Positions 7,876 to 15,162 of a DNA stretch of 62,606 bases are shown piece after piece. The DNA is from 2-01-FULL-40-13 sp964433155 (lineage in GTDB: Bacteria > Patescibacteriota > Microgenomatia > UBA1406 > GWC2-37-13). The DNA lies in NCBI GenBank assembly GCA_964433155.1, contig CAYSQE010000007.1, positions 1-62,606 of the forward strand, written 5' to 3'. Position 1 is the first letter of the stretch. Every line of letters begins with the position of its first letter. The position numbers and the translations under genes are program-made. The notes under the pieces were generated by a model that had not been told where the DNA came from, did not search any database, and saw only the letters and a program-made list of their open reading frames with translations.

Positions 7876-8926
7876 ACTTTGAAAAATACAGTGACTCGTA
7901 ATCTTTAACGACTCGATTCAACGCAAAACGTTGTTCGACTCTGGCTCTACAGTCTTTACGTTTAAGACTGTCTATTTGCTTAATTCGCTCTACCATTGAT
8001 TTAATATCTTTTACCACAAATCCTGTTTTTTGATCTTGAATTACTTCGCTTACTGCACCGCGATCAAACCCGATGACTGGCGTTCCGCAGGCCATAGCCT
8101 CAATCATTGTGAGTCCGAAAGGTTCTTCCCAACTGATTGGAAATAGGAAAGCCTGCGCGCCTTGATAGAGTTTGACTTTTTGTTCAAAACTGCTTGGGCC
8201 AAGTAATTTAATATTTTTATTGTTTTGAATAATGGGTATTATTTCTTTTTCAAAAAATAATTTTTCTTCAGGATTGTCGATTACACCGGATATAATAAGT
8301 CGTTTGTTTGCTTGAATGGCTGCCAAAACGGCTTCTTTTATGCCTTTTTTCTTTCTTACTCTACCAAGCCACAATAGATAATTGTCATGAGTCTCAGAAA
8401 AAGGGAAAAGTGAAATATCAAGACCATTATAAATATGCGTTTTATTTTGTATGAGCCTTGCTTGATTGGCGGCATTTTTTGAAACGAAGACGAATGTATC
8501 GTTTGGTTTCACCATTTGAAGTGTAAGTTTTTGCCAATCTTCAGAGGCAAAAATATCCGAGTGAACGGTATAAATCACCGGTTTTTTTATAAGTTTAGAA
8601 AATGGGGTAAAAAGGAATGGTTCAAAATAGTTGATATGGATGATGTCAAATTTATTCTGATTTTCTGCAATCCGTTCTGACTCCAAAAGCTGATAACCAT
8701 AAAATATTCGCTGATTTTGTTCTATTTTATTTATCTCTTCTTCCGTCGAGATGCCATCTAATTTCCCTTCTACGAGGCTGTCACCTGAGGCAAAGACGGT
8801 AACTTCGTGGCCTTTTTTAACCAATTCTCTGGCTAAAAAATAAAGAAAAACTTCGGTTCCTCCGGTTGAATCTTTTTGCACTTTTTTATGCAGAGTTGCC
8901 CCAAGGGCTATTTTTAGTTTATTCAT
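7862..8926 (-). CDS. Glycosyltransferase family 4
   Basis: 354 aa, homologous to the gene just downstream: STGGTEVFLYFLARELVKKGH at the N-terminus, LLWLGRVRKKKGIKEAV opening the second Rossmann domain, and the E-x7-E donor-phosphate motif in EEPFGLTMIEAMACGTPVIG. The two probably arose by tandem duplication and then diverged in the acceptor half. Its start lies one base from the stop of the GT2 gene, so expression is coupled. Confidence 0.88.
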   Translation of the reverse strand: MNKLKIALGATLHKKVQKDSTGGTEVFLYFLARELVKKGHEVTVFASGDSLVEGKLDGISTEEEINKIEQNQRIFYGYQLLESERIAENQNKFDIIHINYFEPFLFTPFSKLIKKPVIYTVHSDIFASEDWQKLTLQMVKPNDTFVFVSKNAANQARLIQNKTHIYNGLDISLFPFSETHDNYLLWLGRVRKKKGIKEAVLAAIQANKRLIISGVIDNPEEKLFFEKEIIPIIQNNKNIKLLGPSSFEQKVKLYQGAQAFLFPISWEEPFGLTMIEAMACGTPVIGFDRGAVSEVIQDQKTGFVVKDIKSMVERIKQIDSLKRKDCRARVEQRFALNRVVKDYESLYFSKYEQT

Positions 8927-8927
8927 G

Positions 8928-9911
8928 CTATAGTATTACTTTTCTCACATTTTCTAATCTCTGCTGTGCTTTATGTACACAGTTTTCATATAATGCCTTT
9001 TGCGAAAAAATCTCTAAGAATTTAAAATCGTAGAGTGTCTCCATTTTTGTTTTTTGAATATCTATGATTGGTTTTGCTTTAGTAATAAAATCTATGTGTT
9101 TTCCAATACCTTGAATAATTCTATAATATCCGTCTTTGCCGAATTTTTCAAAGTTGGCCGAGACAGTGTGAGCAAAATTTTTATACATATCATCAAACAT
9201 GCCATATTTGTAACCTAACATAAGCAGGTCTTTTGCAATTCCCCACTCAGGATTGGAAACGCCGCGGATAACTCCTCCTTCAGTTTCGTGAACATGATGA
9301 ACTATGATTGATTCATCATAGCCTAACGGATATCCTGCTCTCCAATATCTGATGGACAAGTCTGATCCTTCGCCTCGCATATTAAAAACTTCCTCATCAT
9401 ATCCTCCTACATCCCAGAAAACCTCTTTATACGTTGCCAAGTATCGAGAGTATAATGCTTCAATATAGGTAGTTTTATCTATGACCTGTATCCTATCTTC
9501 TGGTCTTGGTCTGTCGTGTTTTCCCTCGTTTGGCCCGGTCCGCCAGATGACCTGTCCGCCGACTGCTCCTGCAGTATCGTGCTTTTTTAAAGCATTAATT
9601 GTATTCAATAACGTATCTTTTTCCACTTCCATGTCGGAATCGCAAAATATAATGACAGGATTTTTGGCAATGCGTGCACCTTGGTTTTTATTGGAGGCGA
9701 TGCCAGGTTTTTCCGGACGGGTATAGATGATTTTTTGAGCGAAACGATTTGCCAAGTATTGTTTTAACTTATCGTCGGGAGAAGAGTCAGCGAGGATAAT
9801 CTCTGCTTCAAACTTTTTGCCAAATCCTTCGGAGGAGAGGAGGAGAGAAATTGTTTTTAAGGTTTGATCGATTCTTTTATAAGCTGGGATGATGATTGAA
9901 GCCTTAATCAT
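8928..9911 (-). CDS. Glycosyltransferase family 2
   Basis: A GT-A fold enzyme of 327 aa. KASIIIPAYKRIDQTLKTIS at residues 3-22 is the nucleotide-binding N-terminus, IIFCDSDMEVEKDTL near residue 90 contains the metal-binding DxD, and a GGYDEEVFNMRGEGSDLSIR stretch around 170-190 matches the GT2 acceptor/catalytic loop. No membrane segment, so it is a soluble transferase that extends a glycan on the cytoplasmic side. It lies between two GT4 genes in the same direction. Confidence 0.88.
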   Translation of the reverse strand: MIKASIIIPAYKRIDQTLKTISLLLSSEGFGKKFEAEIILADSSPDDKLKQYLANRFAQKIIYTRPEKPGIASNKNQGARIAKNPVIIFCDSDMEVEKDTLLNTINALKKHDTAGAVGGQVIWRTGPNEGKHDRPRPEDRIQVIDKTTYIEALYSRYLATYKEVFWDVGGYDEEVFNMRGEGSDLSIRYWRAGYPLGYDESIIVHHVHETEGGVIRGVSNPEWGIAKDLLMLGYKYGMFDDMYKNFAHTVSANFEKFGKDGYYRIIQGIGKHIDFITKAKPIIDIQKTKMETLYDFKFLEIFSQKALYENCVHKAQQRLENVRKVIL

Positions 9912-9937
9912 ATACGACGATTATAGCAGTTATATGG

Positions 9938-11179
9938 TTAGGAGGTTTTACTAATTTTTTTAATTGCTTCAACGGCTGTTAGGATATATTTTGGTGCGGG
10001 TGGGTCTTTTTTTGGATTAAGGATTCTTTCGTAAAGTCGATAAAATTTAGCAGCAATTCTGTCCCAGTTGAATCGTTCAACGACGGTGCGATATGCATTT
10101 TCACCCATTTTATAGCGCAGTTTCTCATTTTCAATAAGCAAATTTACTTTTTCTGCAATTTCGTTGGAACTTTTTGCCTTGACTAAAAAACCATTCATCC
10201 CATCTTTAACTATTGTCGATACGCCACCCTTTCTTGTCACGATCACCGGAGTTTTGTGAACCATCGATTCTAAGATAACCAGCCCCAAAGGTTCGTTCCA
10301 GACGCTTGGAGCCACATACACATCTGCTCGTAGATAGAAATCATTAATTTCCCCCAGCTTGTGTGAGAAGTATCCCAACATATGGACATTGGTAAGTTTA
10401 AATTTTTGGATGAGGCTTTCTAAATATTTTCGTTCAGGGCCATCACCTAAGATCACAATTTCAGCCTTTATTTGGCGCGCAGCTTTGATAAGGTATTCGA
10501 CACCTTTGTGAATTGTGAGACGGCCTGTAAAAAGTACCATATTTGGATATTTAAAGTGATATTTTTTATCAATCCAGGAAACATTTTTGGAAAAATCGAT
10601 CATGTTGTTGACGCCGGCTGGAATTGTTTTGGTTTTCTTGGCTAAGTCTTTGCCAAACATCTGCAGAAACCACTCTCTGGTAAAATTGCTGTTTGCCGTG
10701 ATAAATTTAGTCCGTATGGCTGCGTCACGTACATTTGTCCTCCAGCGGGCATCTTCAGTGAAGTATTGCAGGTCGCTTCCGTGGGTGGTGATGATATAGG
10801 GAATTTTGTAGAGATTGGCCAATGTTCTTGCAACTGGTGGTAGAAACGCTGTATGAAAGACGTGAATTAGATTAGGTTTGAATTTTTCAATTGCCTTTGA
10901 CGTGCGGGTTAAATAATAATTAAAAACCTGAAGAAACTCCTGATTGGAGAACTTAGAGTATTTTTTCATGCCGGGTAATTCCGGGTGGCCGACGAAAATT
11001 CCCATCAAGGGTGGTTTGAGTCTAAAAATCCGCGCATGCTTAAGCATTCGATTTTCCGGGGCGACAATTGCCGCCTCATAATCGTCATAGTTTGTTGCCA
11101 GATAACGAGTAAGACGTCGTAGCCAAGCCCCAGATCCATTTCCCCAAAGTGGAAACATGTAAAGGTAGAGTATCTTCAT
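9938..11179 (-). CDS. Glycosyltransferase family 4
   Basis: About 413 aa from MKILYLYMFPLWG; I prefer this ATG at 11179 over the ATG six codons upstream because family members begin on this strand. GSGAWLRRLTRYLA forms the N-terminal glycine loop, TTHGSDLQYF around residue 140 is a GT4 motif, VLFTGRLTIHKGVEYLI opens the donor domain, and EPLGLVILESMVHKTPVIVT carries E-x7-E. It is the likely first gene of the glycosyltransferase run. It is more divergent than the two neighbouring GT4s, suggesting a different sugar or acceptor. Confidence 0.87.
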   Translation of the reverse strand: MKILYLYMFPLWGNGSGAWLRRLTRYLATNYDDYEAAIVAPENRMLKHARIFRLKPPLMGIFVGHPELPGMKKYSKFSNQEFLQVFNYYLTRTSKAIEKFKPNLIHVFHTAFLPPVARTLANLYKIPYIITTHGSDLQYFTEDARWRTNVRDAAIRTKFITANSNFTREWFLQMFGKDLAKKTKTIPAGVNNMIDFSKNVSWIDKKYHFKYPNMVLFTGRLTIHKGVEYLIKAARQIKAEIVILGDGPERKYLESLIQKFKLTNVHMLGYFSHKLGEINDFYLRADVYVAPSVWNEPLGLVILESMVHKTPVIVTRKGGVSTIVKDGMNGFLVKAKSSNEIAEKVNLLIENEKLRYKMGENAYRTVVERFNWDRIAAKFYRLYERILNPKKDPPAPKYILTAVEAIKKISKTS

Positions 11180-11216
11180 ATTGGCGATATTATACAATAA
11201 ATCTCAAAACTCAAAA

Positions 11217-11804
11217 CTATAGAGCCCCAAATAACAACTCTTTTCTTAGGCGACTGCAAATTTTAGGAAAAATTTGTTGCTTAATACTTCTTTCTTCTAA
11301 ACTAAAATCCTGCAGCACATATGTTTCTCCATCAATCCCTCCTTCGCGCCTCCTTCGCCGGAGAAGCTTCGAAGGCCGAGCAAGGCTTCGGAGGGCAGGC
11401 CGATTATCTATCCCAATTCTTATTCTCCAAAAATCTTTTGTTCCTAAGGCCTTTTCGATCGATTCGACGCCGTTATGGAGTCTTGGGCCGACTCCTTTTT
11501 GGATTTTAAATTTACCCAAAGGAATATCGAGATCGTCGTGGACGACATACAAGTTCGTAGTTAGTAGTTCATAGTTCATAGTTAGTTTCTTAACTGCGGC
11601 CCCGGAGAGGTTCATGAAGGTGAGAGGTTTGGCGAGAAGAATGGCTGAATGGTTAGATGGTTGAATGGCTAGATAATTTTTATTTTTTTTAACCATGTAA
11701 CCATTTAACAATTTAACCATGTAATCTATAAACATAAACCCGACGTTGTGTCTATTATTTTTATATTTCTCCCCCGGGTTGCCCAATCCAACAATACATT
11801 TCAT
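11217..11804 (-). CDS. pth: Peptidyl-tRNA hydrolase with three in-frame element insertions
   Basis: Pth releases tRNA from stalled peptidyl-tRNA. Family residues are present: Asn9 and His19 (GLGNPGEKYKNNRHNVGF), Asn65 (TFMNLSGAAV), the HDDLDIPLGKFK motif (~89-100) and His110-Asn111 (RLHNG). Three segments do not belong to the family: ~28-52 (GYMVKKNKNYLAIQPSNHSA), ~71-86 (KLTMNYELLTTNLY) and ~134-158 (SLARPSKLLRRRRREGG). Each coincides with a word-repeat or GC-rich palindrome in the DNA (11641-11725, 11550-11592, 11334-11402). The frame stays open, so the enzyme is probably functional with loops added at surface turns. Confidence 0.85.
   Translation of the reverse strand: MKCIVGLGNPGEKYKNNRHNVGFMFIDYMVKLLNGYMVKKNKNYLAIQPSNHSAILLAKPLTFMNLSGAAVKKLTMNYELLTTNLYVVHDDLDIPLGKFKIQKGVGPRLHNGVESIEKALGTKDFWRIRIGIDNRPALRSLARPSKLLRRRRREGGIDGETYVLQDFSLEERSIKQQIFPKICSRLRKELLFGAL
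11334..11402. repeat. GC-rich palindromic repeat inside pth
   Basis: Complementary halves TCCTTCGCCGGAGAAGCTTC and GAAGGC...GGCTTCGGAGGGCAGGCC can fold on themselves. The segment is far more GC-rich than its surroundings and encodes, in frame on the minus strand, an Arg-rich stretch foreign to Pth. Read on the plus strand it gives the peptide ASFAGEASKAEQGFGGQA. Confidence 0.7.
11550..11592. repeat. Word-repeat arm inside pth (TAGTTCATAGTT type)
   Basis: A run of the words GTAGTTAGTAGTTCATAGTT then CATAGTTAG. On the coding strand it reads AACTATGAACTATGAACTAC..., encoding KLTMNYELLTTN. Nearly the same word set occurs in a GT2 gene at 40809-40848, where it encodes KLRTMNYKLQT. Only one arm is obvious here. 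Confidence 0.65.
11641..11725. repeat. Word-repeat palindrome inside pth (ATGGTTA/TAACCAT type)
   Basis: Left arm ATGGCTGAATGGTTAGATGG then TTGAATGGC; right arm AACCATGTAACCATTTAACA then ATTTAACCATG. They are inverted versions of one another around an A/T-rich centre. The encoded peptide GYMVKKNKNYLAIQPSNHSA matches that in the GT2 gene at 40487-40555 (GYMVKKNSHLAMQPFNYVA), so the same element entered two unrelated genes in the same frame. Confidence 0.75.
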
Positions 11805-12235
11805 GTAACTTGAAACTTATAACTTATAACTTTGTTAGTATTATATTAAATGCTAGTCGAAAATAGTCAGACTAAATTTCATAAAGATCTCAAAAATTAT
11901 ATGGATCAATTTGTTCATTTAGTATATGATGTAACTAAGAACTTTCCTAAAGATGAACAGTTTGGAGTAACTTCTCAATTAAGGCGAGCTGCTTTGTCAG
12001 TAATTTTAAATTATATTGAAGGCTATGCAAGAAAAAAGAAGGCCGTGATGAACAATTTCTGTGAAATCTCGTATGGTTCTTTAAAAGAATCGAAATATCT
12101 TATATATTTTTCATATAAACGAAATTATCTAGCTTATAATTATTACCAAAAGGCGTTAAACTTAACTGAAATTATTGGAAAAATGTTATGGGGCATTTTG
12201 GAAAAGTTAAAAGTTACAAGGTAAAAGTTTAAAAT
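11802..12235 (+). mobile_element. Word-repeat palindromic element carrying four-helix-bundle gene 3
   Basis: Left arm 11802-11832 (CATGTAACTTGAAACTTATA then ACTTATAACTTT) starts at the pth start codon; right arm 12203-12235 (AAAGTTAAAAGTTACAAGGT then AAAAGTTTAAAA) ends three bases before galT. The arms are inverted copies of (A)CTTATAA/GTAACTT words and enclose a single gene. Confidence 0.7.
11850..12224 (+). CDS. Four-helix-bundle protein (IVS/S23 family), copy 3
   Basis: 124 aa. FHKDLKNYMDQFVHLVYDVT forms helix 1, SQLRRAALSVILNYIEGYAR (about residues 47-66) is the family signature, and NNFCEISYGSLKESKYLIYF matches helix 3. Most similar in appearance to copy 4 at 57900 (both have GSLKE(S/T)KYLIYFS). 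It ends within the right arm of its element. Function unknown. Confidence 0.85.
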   Translation: MLVENSQTKFHKDLKNYMDQFVHLVYDVTKNFPKDEQFGVTSQLRRAALSVILNYIEGYARKKKAVMNNFCEISYGSLKESKYLIYFSYKRNYLAYNYYQKALNLTEIIGKMLWGILEKLKVTR

Positions 12236-12238
12236 TGA

Positions 12239-13111
12239 ATGAGTAAGTACGTTCCAGATATTTCAACCCGTCGTTGGGTGATCATATCTCCTCAGCGACT
12301 CGGTCGTCCAGAAGACTATAATGGGGAGAAAAAGACAATGTGCCCATTTTGTCCTGGACAGGAAGATAAAACACCCGCGGAAGTATTCCGTTATGGAGGA
12401 GGGGAAGCCAATAAACCCGGATGGAAGGTAAGAGTGACTCCAAATAAATATCCGGTCACGGATGTTCATGAAGTTATAATTCACTCACCCGATCATAAAA
12501 AAGATATAGAAGATCTTACTCAAGAGCACTATATACTTGTGCTTAGTGCCTATAGGCAGCGCTATAATTTTTACAGAAAAAAAGGTCAGGTTCTGATTTT
12601 CTGCAATCGGGGAGAACATGCAGGAGCATCATTAGTTCATCCCCATTCGCAGCTTGTAGTTATTCCTTCTCAAATCAATCTCGAGACTCTTAGTAGAGAG
12701 CCACTCATTAACATCATAGATGATTCTAAGCTTTTTAATGTGTACTGTCCGGACTTTTCCCAGTGGCCTTATGAGGTATGGATTGCGTCAAAAAAGGAAG
12801 ACACTGTATTTGGTGACATCACCGATGAAGAGATGGTTGAGCTTGCTGGAATAATTCAGCGTATCCTCAGACGCGTCCACCACATTTTCAAGATACATAA
12901 AATTTCAAACGTAGAATTTGGTTACAACTATTATATTTATCATAAGGAAAATTGGTACATTCGAATCATTCCACGTTTTGTAAACCGCGCAGGATTTGAA
13001 TTGGGGACAGGATTATACGTTAACATTGTTGATCCCGTCGAGGCAGCTTTGGAGCTTAAGGGAGTAGAGAAGAAGATGATGGGAGTGTTGAAGAAACTGA
13101 AGAAGTATTAA
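12239..13111 (+). CDS. galT: Galactose-1-phosphate uridylyltransferase (HIT superfamily)
   Basis: GalT swaps UMP between UDP-glucose and galactose-1-phosphate in the Leloir pathway, supplying UDP-galactose for the nearby glycosyltransferases. Visible features: a zinc-type CPFCPG site near residue 36, TPNKYPV around 65, the catalytic HPHSQ motif at ~134-138 (second His is uridylylated), and a C-terminal NYYIYHKENWYIRIIPR strand region. At 290 aa it is shorter than E. coli GalT but normal for archaeal/CPR forms. Other nucleotidyltransferases of the family (e.g. ADP-glucose forming) are possible. Confidence 0.85.
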   Translation: MSKYVPDISTRRWVIISPQRLGRPEDYNGEKKTMCPFCPGQEDKTPAEVFRYGGGEANKPGWKVRVTPNKYPVTDVHEVIIHSPDHKKDIEDLTQEHYILVLSAYRQRYNFYRKKGQVLIFCNRGEHAGASLVHPHSQLVVIPSQINLETLSREPLINIIDDSKLFNVYCPDFSQWPYEVWIASKKEDTVFGDITDEEMVELAGIIQRILRRVHHIFKIHKISNVEFGYNYYIYHKENWYIRIIPRFVNRAGFELGTGLYVNIVDPVEAALELKGVEKKMMGVLKKLKKY

Positions 13112-13120
13112 GCTTAAAAA

Positions 13121-13205
13121 CCTCGTAACTTTTAACTCAAAACTTGTAACTTTTCCTAGAAAAAAGCTGGAAGTTATAAGTTACATGTTACCAGTTACAA
13201 ACTTA
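13121..13205. repeat. Empty word-repeat palindrome between convergent genes; probable bidirectional terminator
   Basis: Left arm 13121-13154 (CCTCGTAACTTTTAACTCAA then AACTTGTAACTTTT) and right arm 13166-13205 (GAAGTTATAAGTTACATGTT then ACCAGTTACAAAC) are inverted GTAACTT words separated by ~11 bp. No gene lies inside. The right arm runs into the last codons of the minus-strand gene that ends at 13195. Its position between two convergent stops fits a terminator role. Confidence 0.7.
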
Positions 13206-13956
13206 GGCGCTTGACCTCGGTCTTTGTTTCATTACCCCTCTCATCTATTAAAATTATCTGGTAATGGATCTCATCTTGGATATTGACATCTGAGGTGGTA
13301 AGTTGATGATAGGTTGCAGGCTCGCCTTTGATAATTTTTTCAATTGTTTGATTGTTTGTCTTATCAATAAATAAAATTTTTGATTTTGTAGGTGTGGTTG
13401 TGCTAAATGAGATAAAGAGATAGCGATTTGAAGAGGTGATATAAAGATTTTTGATCAGATCTTGTGCCTGGATGCGTGAGATGTTTTGCTGCTGTAGGTA
13501 AACAAAGGTGGTAAAACTTATTACTGAGACAAATAATACTATGCTGATGATGGCTACGCTTCTGACCGAAGGCAGCGGAATTCCCCAAAGCTTGAAGTAA
13601 TCGACTTTGACTTCTTGGGCTTTTTTAAAATTAAGAAGGTCATCAGGATAGACAAAGACACCTTTGCAAGTTGAACAAAGAAAAAGCGTGACGTTTGAAG
13701 GAATGGCTGTATTAGTTGAATCGTTTAAATCGGTTTGCATCGGTTTGAGAATCTCTTGGTCTTTTGGACAGAGTTTGTCTTTAACCGAAATTTCGTCGAT
13801 CTTCTTATCATTTGCGAGTATTTGGGCAGTTGTGAGGGTGATTCTATTGATTCCGTTTTCTGCAAAAAAACTGCAGCCGCAGTTGGTACAATGCAATACA
13901 TTCTGTTCGTCTAACTGAAATGACTCCATCTTTTTTCCACAGTTTGGGCAGGTCAT
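13195..13956 (-). CDS. Zinc-ribbon membrane protein
   Basis: About 253 aa from MTCPNCGKK. Zinc-ribbon cysteines occur as CPNC and CTNC in the first ~32 residues and CSTC near residue 82. A transmembrane helix follows (~122-145), then a ~105-residue extracytoplasmic beta-rich domain ending SVKRLSL-like. I chose the ATG at 13956 because it starts exactly at the CPNC motif and a TATTAT -10 box lies six bases upstream, so the transcript is leaderless; the longer open frame upstream belongs to another gene. The overall architecture suggests a sensor or scaffold; specific function unknown. Confidence 0.65.
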   Translation of the reverse strand: MTCPNCGKKMESFQLDEQNVLHCTNCGCSFFAENGINRITLTTAQILANDKKIDEISVKDKLCPKDQEILKPMQTDLNDSTNTAIPSNVTLFLCSTCKGVFVYPDDLLNFKKAQEVKVDYFKLWGIPLPSVRSVAIISIVLFVSVISFTTFVYLQQQNISRIQAQDLIKNLYITSSNRYLFISFSTTTPTKSKILFIDKTNNQTIEKIIKGEPATYHQLTTSDVNIQDEIHYQIILIDERGNETKTEVKRLSL

Positions 13957-13963
13957 AGTTTCA
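13940..13963. repeat. Target duplication, copy 1 (start of zinc-ribbon gene)
   Basis: The 24-bp segment CAGTTTGGGCAGGTCATAGT then TTCA contains the start codon and first codons of the zinc-ribbon gene. It recurs at 14737-14760 with two mismatches. The two copies bracket the toxin-antitoxin pair. Confidence 0.6.
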
Positions 13964-13981
13964 TAATAGCAAAATAAAGAA

Positions 13982-14413
13982 TTAAAGAGGAGTGAGAGCT
14001 TTAGAAGAGAAAACGCGTTTGAAGTCTGTATCAAATGTAGCAAAGGTATCAACAGAGTTGGAGAGTATGGTAAGAAGATGATAAGAATCGCGCGGTCCAA
14101 TCTTGTATTTTTCCATAAAATCGAGCACTTGTAATTGAGAATTTTTATTAGTAGGAGGATTGATAATTGAGAGTCTTGGTAGATCAAGAAGATCTTGTAG
14201 ATCTCTTCGAATATCAAATGTTTCCGCCAATTTTTTATTTTGTTTCAAAAAAAGCATTGCATGGATAAATTCGTCGATAATAAGGGGTGAAATATATAAT
14301 TCGGCCCGTTCTTTGTTAAGCTGAATGAGTTTTGCCAAAGCGGTGTCATGCTCTACCGAGTTTTGATTTTTAAGGTGAACAAGAACGTTGGCGTCAAGGT
14401 AGCACTTTGTCAT
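13982..14413 (-). CDS. PIN-domain ribonuclease toxin (VapC-like)
   Basis: 143 aa. The acidic PIN residues are visible: Asp8 in CYLDANVLVHL, Glu48 in IIDEFIHAML, Asp118 and Asp134/Asp136 in GPRDSYHLLT and FATFDTDFKRVF. PIN toxins cut RNA (often tRNA or rRNA) when not bound by their antitoxin. The gene overlaps the upstream antitoxin by 20 bp, the usual antitoxin-first order. The pair sits next to a duplicated start of the zinc-ribbon gene, so it looks like a recent insertion. Confidence 0.85.
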   Translation of the reverse strand: MTKCYLDANVLVHLKNQNSVEHDTALAKLIQLNKERAELYISPLIIDEFIHAMLFLKQNKKLAETFDIRRDLQDLLDLPRLSIINPPTNKNSQLQVLDFMEKYKIGPRDSYHLLTILSNSVDTFATFDTDFKRVFSSKALTPL

Positions 14414-14687
14414 ATTGTGAAAGAATTATTTTTTTTATCTGTTTGGTGCTTATCTTTCCGAAGTGGTAGCCTCCAGCGAATCTTTTAATCTTTTTAAGAT
14501 TTTCCTCTTCATCTGATTCAGCTTCTTTTTCGAGAGGAGTTAGTTTCGCAACCGGCTTGCCATCTTTTGTGAGGATAATAGTGCCAGTAGTTTTTAGTTT
14601 TTCTATGACTTCTCCCGCATTTCTCCTAAAATAGGTAAGGGGAAGTAGCTTCTTAGATAGTTCTTCAATATCAAAAAATTGTTTCAT
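14394..14687 (-). CDS. Phd/YefM-type antitoxin
   Basis: 97 aa. Residues ~14-52 (LPLTYFRRNAGEVIEKLKTT, then ILTKDGKPVAKLTPLE) match the Phd/YefM DNA-binding fold, which normally begins by setting the N-terminus against the operator and represses its own operon. The remaining ~45 charged residues would wrap the PIN toxin encoded immediately downstream. The upstream sequence retains a promoter-like TATATT duplicated from the zinc-ribbon gene, though on this strand it lies beyond 14740. Confidence 0.82.
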   Translation of the reverse strand: MKQFFDIEELSKKLLPLTYFRRNAGEVIEKLKTTGTIILTKDGKPVAKLTPLEKEAESDEEENLKKIKRFAGGYHFGKISTKQIKKIILSQYDKVLP

Positions 14688-14736
14688 AAATTTAATTGTA
14701 CATTTAAGTGATCAGTTTGTCAAGCAGCAAAATGTG

Positions 14737-14760
14737 CAGTTTGGACAGGGCATAGTTTCA
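14737..14760. repeat. Target duplication, copy 2 (decayed zinc-ribbon gene start)
   Basis: CAGTTTGGACAGGGCATAGT then TTCA. On the minus strand it reads ATG followed by PCPNC, then drifts into a stop after 13 codons, so it is the fossil first exon-like start of the zinc-ribbon gene (MTCPNC). Upstream on that strand a TATATT box is retained at the same distance. It implies that inserting the toxin-antitoxin pair duplicated or split the gene start. Confidence 0.6.
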
Positions 14761-14798
14761 ATATAAAAAATCAGAAATTAAATAGCAATGGGTAGCTC

Positions 14799-14828
14799 TT
14801 GACTTTTCTCAATTACTATTGTTATATT
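14799..14828 (+). promoter_or_regulatory. Promoter of the 14.8-18.9 kb gene run (leaderless)
   Basis: TTGACT (14799-14804), 18-bp spacer, TATATT (14823-14828). The ATG at 14836 is seven bases after the -10 box, so the first gene of the run is probably translated from a leaderless mRNA. Confidence 0.6.
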
Positions 14829-14835
14829 GAAGACT

Positions 14836-15156
14836 ATGGATAAGAATCCTCAAGATTTTGTAATTAAAAAAAAAGAACTAGAACTTGCCTTCGCAAGTAG
14901 ATTGGTCGAAGAAATTAAAGTAGGGGGAATAACGTATGATCAACTTCGCGAAATATCACGATACATTCTGCTTGAGATGGAGAAACTAAAAACCACAGAT
15001 GATTTAGCAAACTTTACGACTATTCTTTCTCAAAAGTGGACATTTTTTGAAAAAGTACAGAAAGTAGAGGAAGTTAAAAAAACAGAACAGGGAAGTACAA
15101 GTAAAATGAATGCAGTTAGAGAACAATTATTAAAACTTTCAGGCAATAAAAGTTAA
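14836..15156 (+). CDS. Hypothetical helical protein, 106 aa, first gene of an unknown operon
   Basis: From MDKNPQDFVIKKKE the product is almost entirely predicted helix with heptad-like Leu/Ile spacing (ELELAFASRLVEEIK, YDQLREISRYILLEMEKL) and a Lys/Glu-rich tail. I chose the ATG at 14836 because of the -10 box seven bases upstream; an in-frame TTG at 14827 would overlap that box. It is separated by 6 bp from the 601-aa membrane-anchored protein. Function unknown; possibly a partner or adaptor of the larger proteins. Confidence 0.6.
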   Translation: MDKNPQDFVIKKKELELAFASRLVEEIKVGGITYDQLREISRYILLEMEKLKTTDDLANFTTILSQKWTFFEKVQKVEEVKKTEQGSTSKMNAVREQLLKLSGNKS

Positions 15157-15162
15157 GTTAGT

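Noticed and set aside
11321..11509. 62-aa plus-strand frame inside pth
   Set aside because: Antisense reading of the GC-rich palindrome and the real pth gene.
4446..12224. Diversity-generating retroelement, because four-helix-bundle proteins resemble Avd
   Set aside because: No reverse transcriptase and no template/variable repeat pair with adenine-biased mismatches was seen.
13957..14217. N-terminal extension of the zinc-ribbon protein (340-aa frame)
   Set aside because: It overlaps the PIN toxin gene in another frame and lies upstream of the leaderless promoter and the CPNC start.
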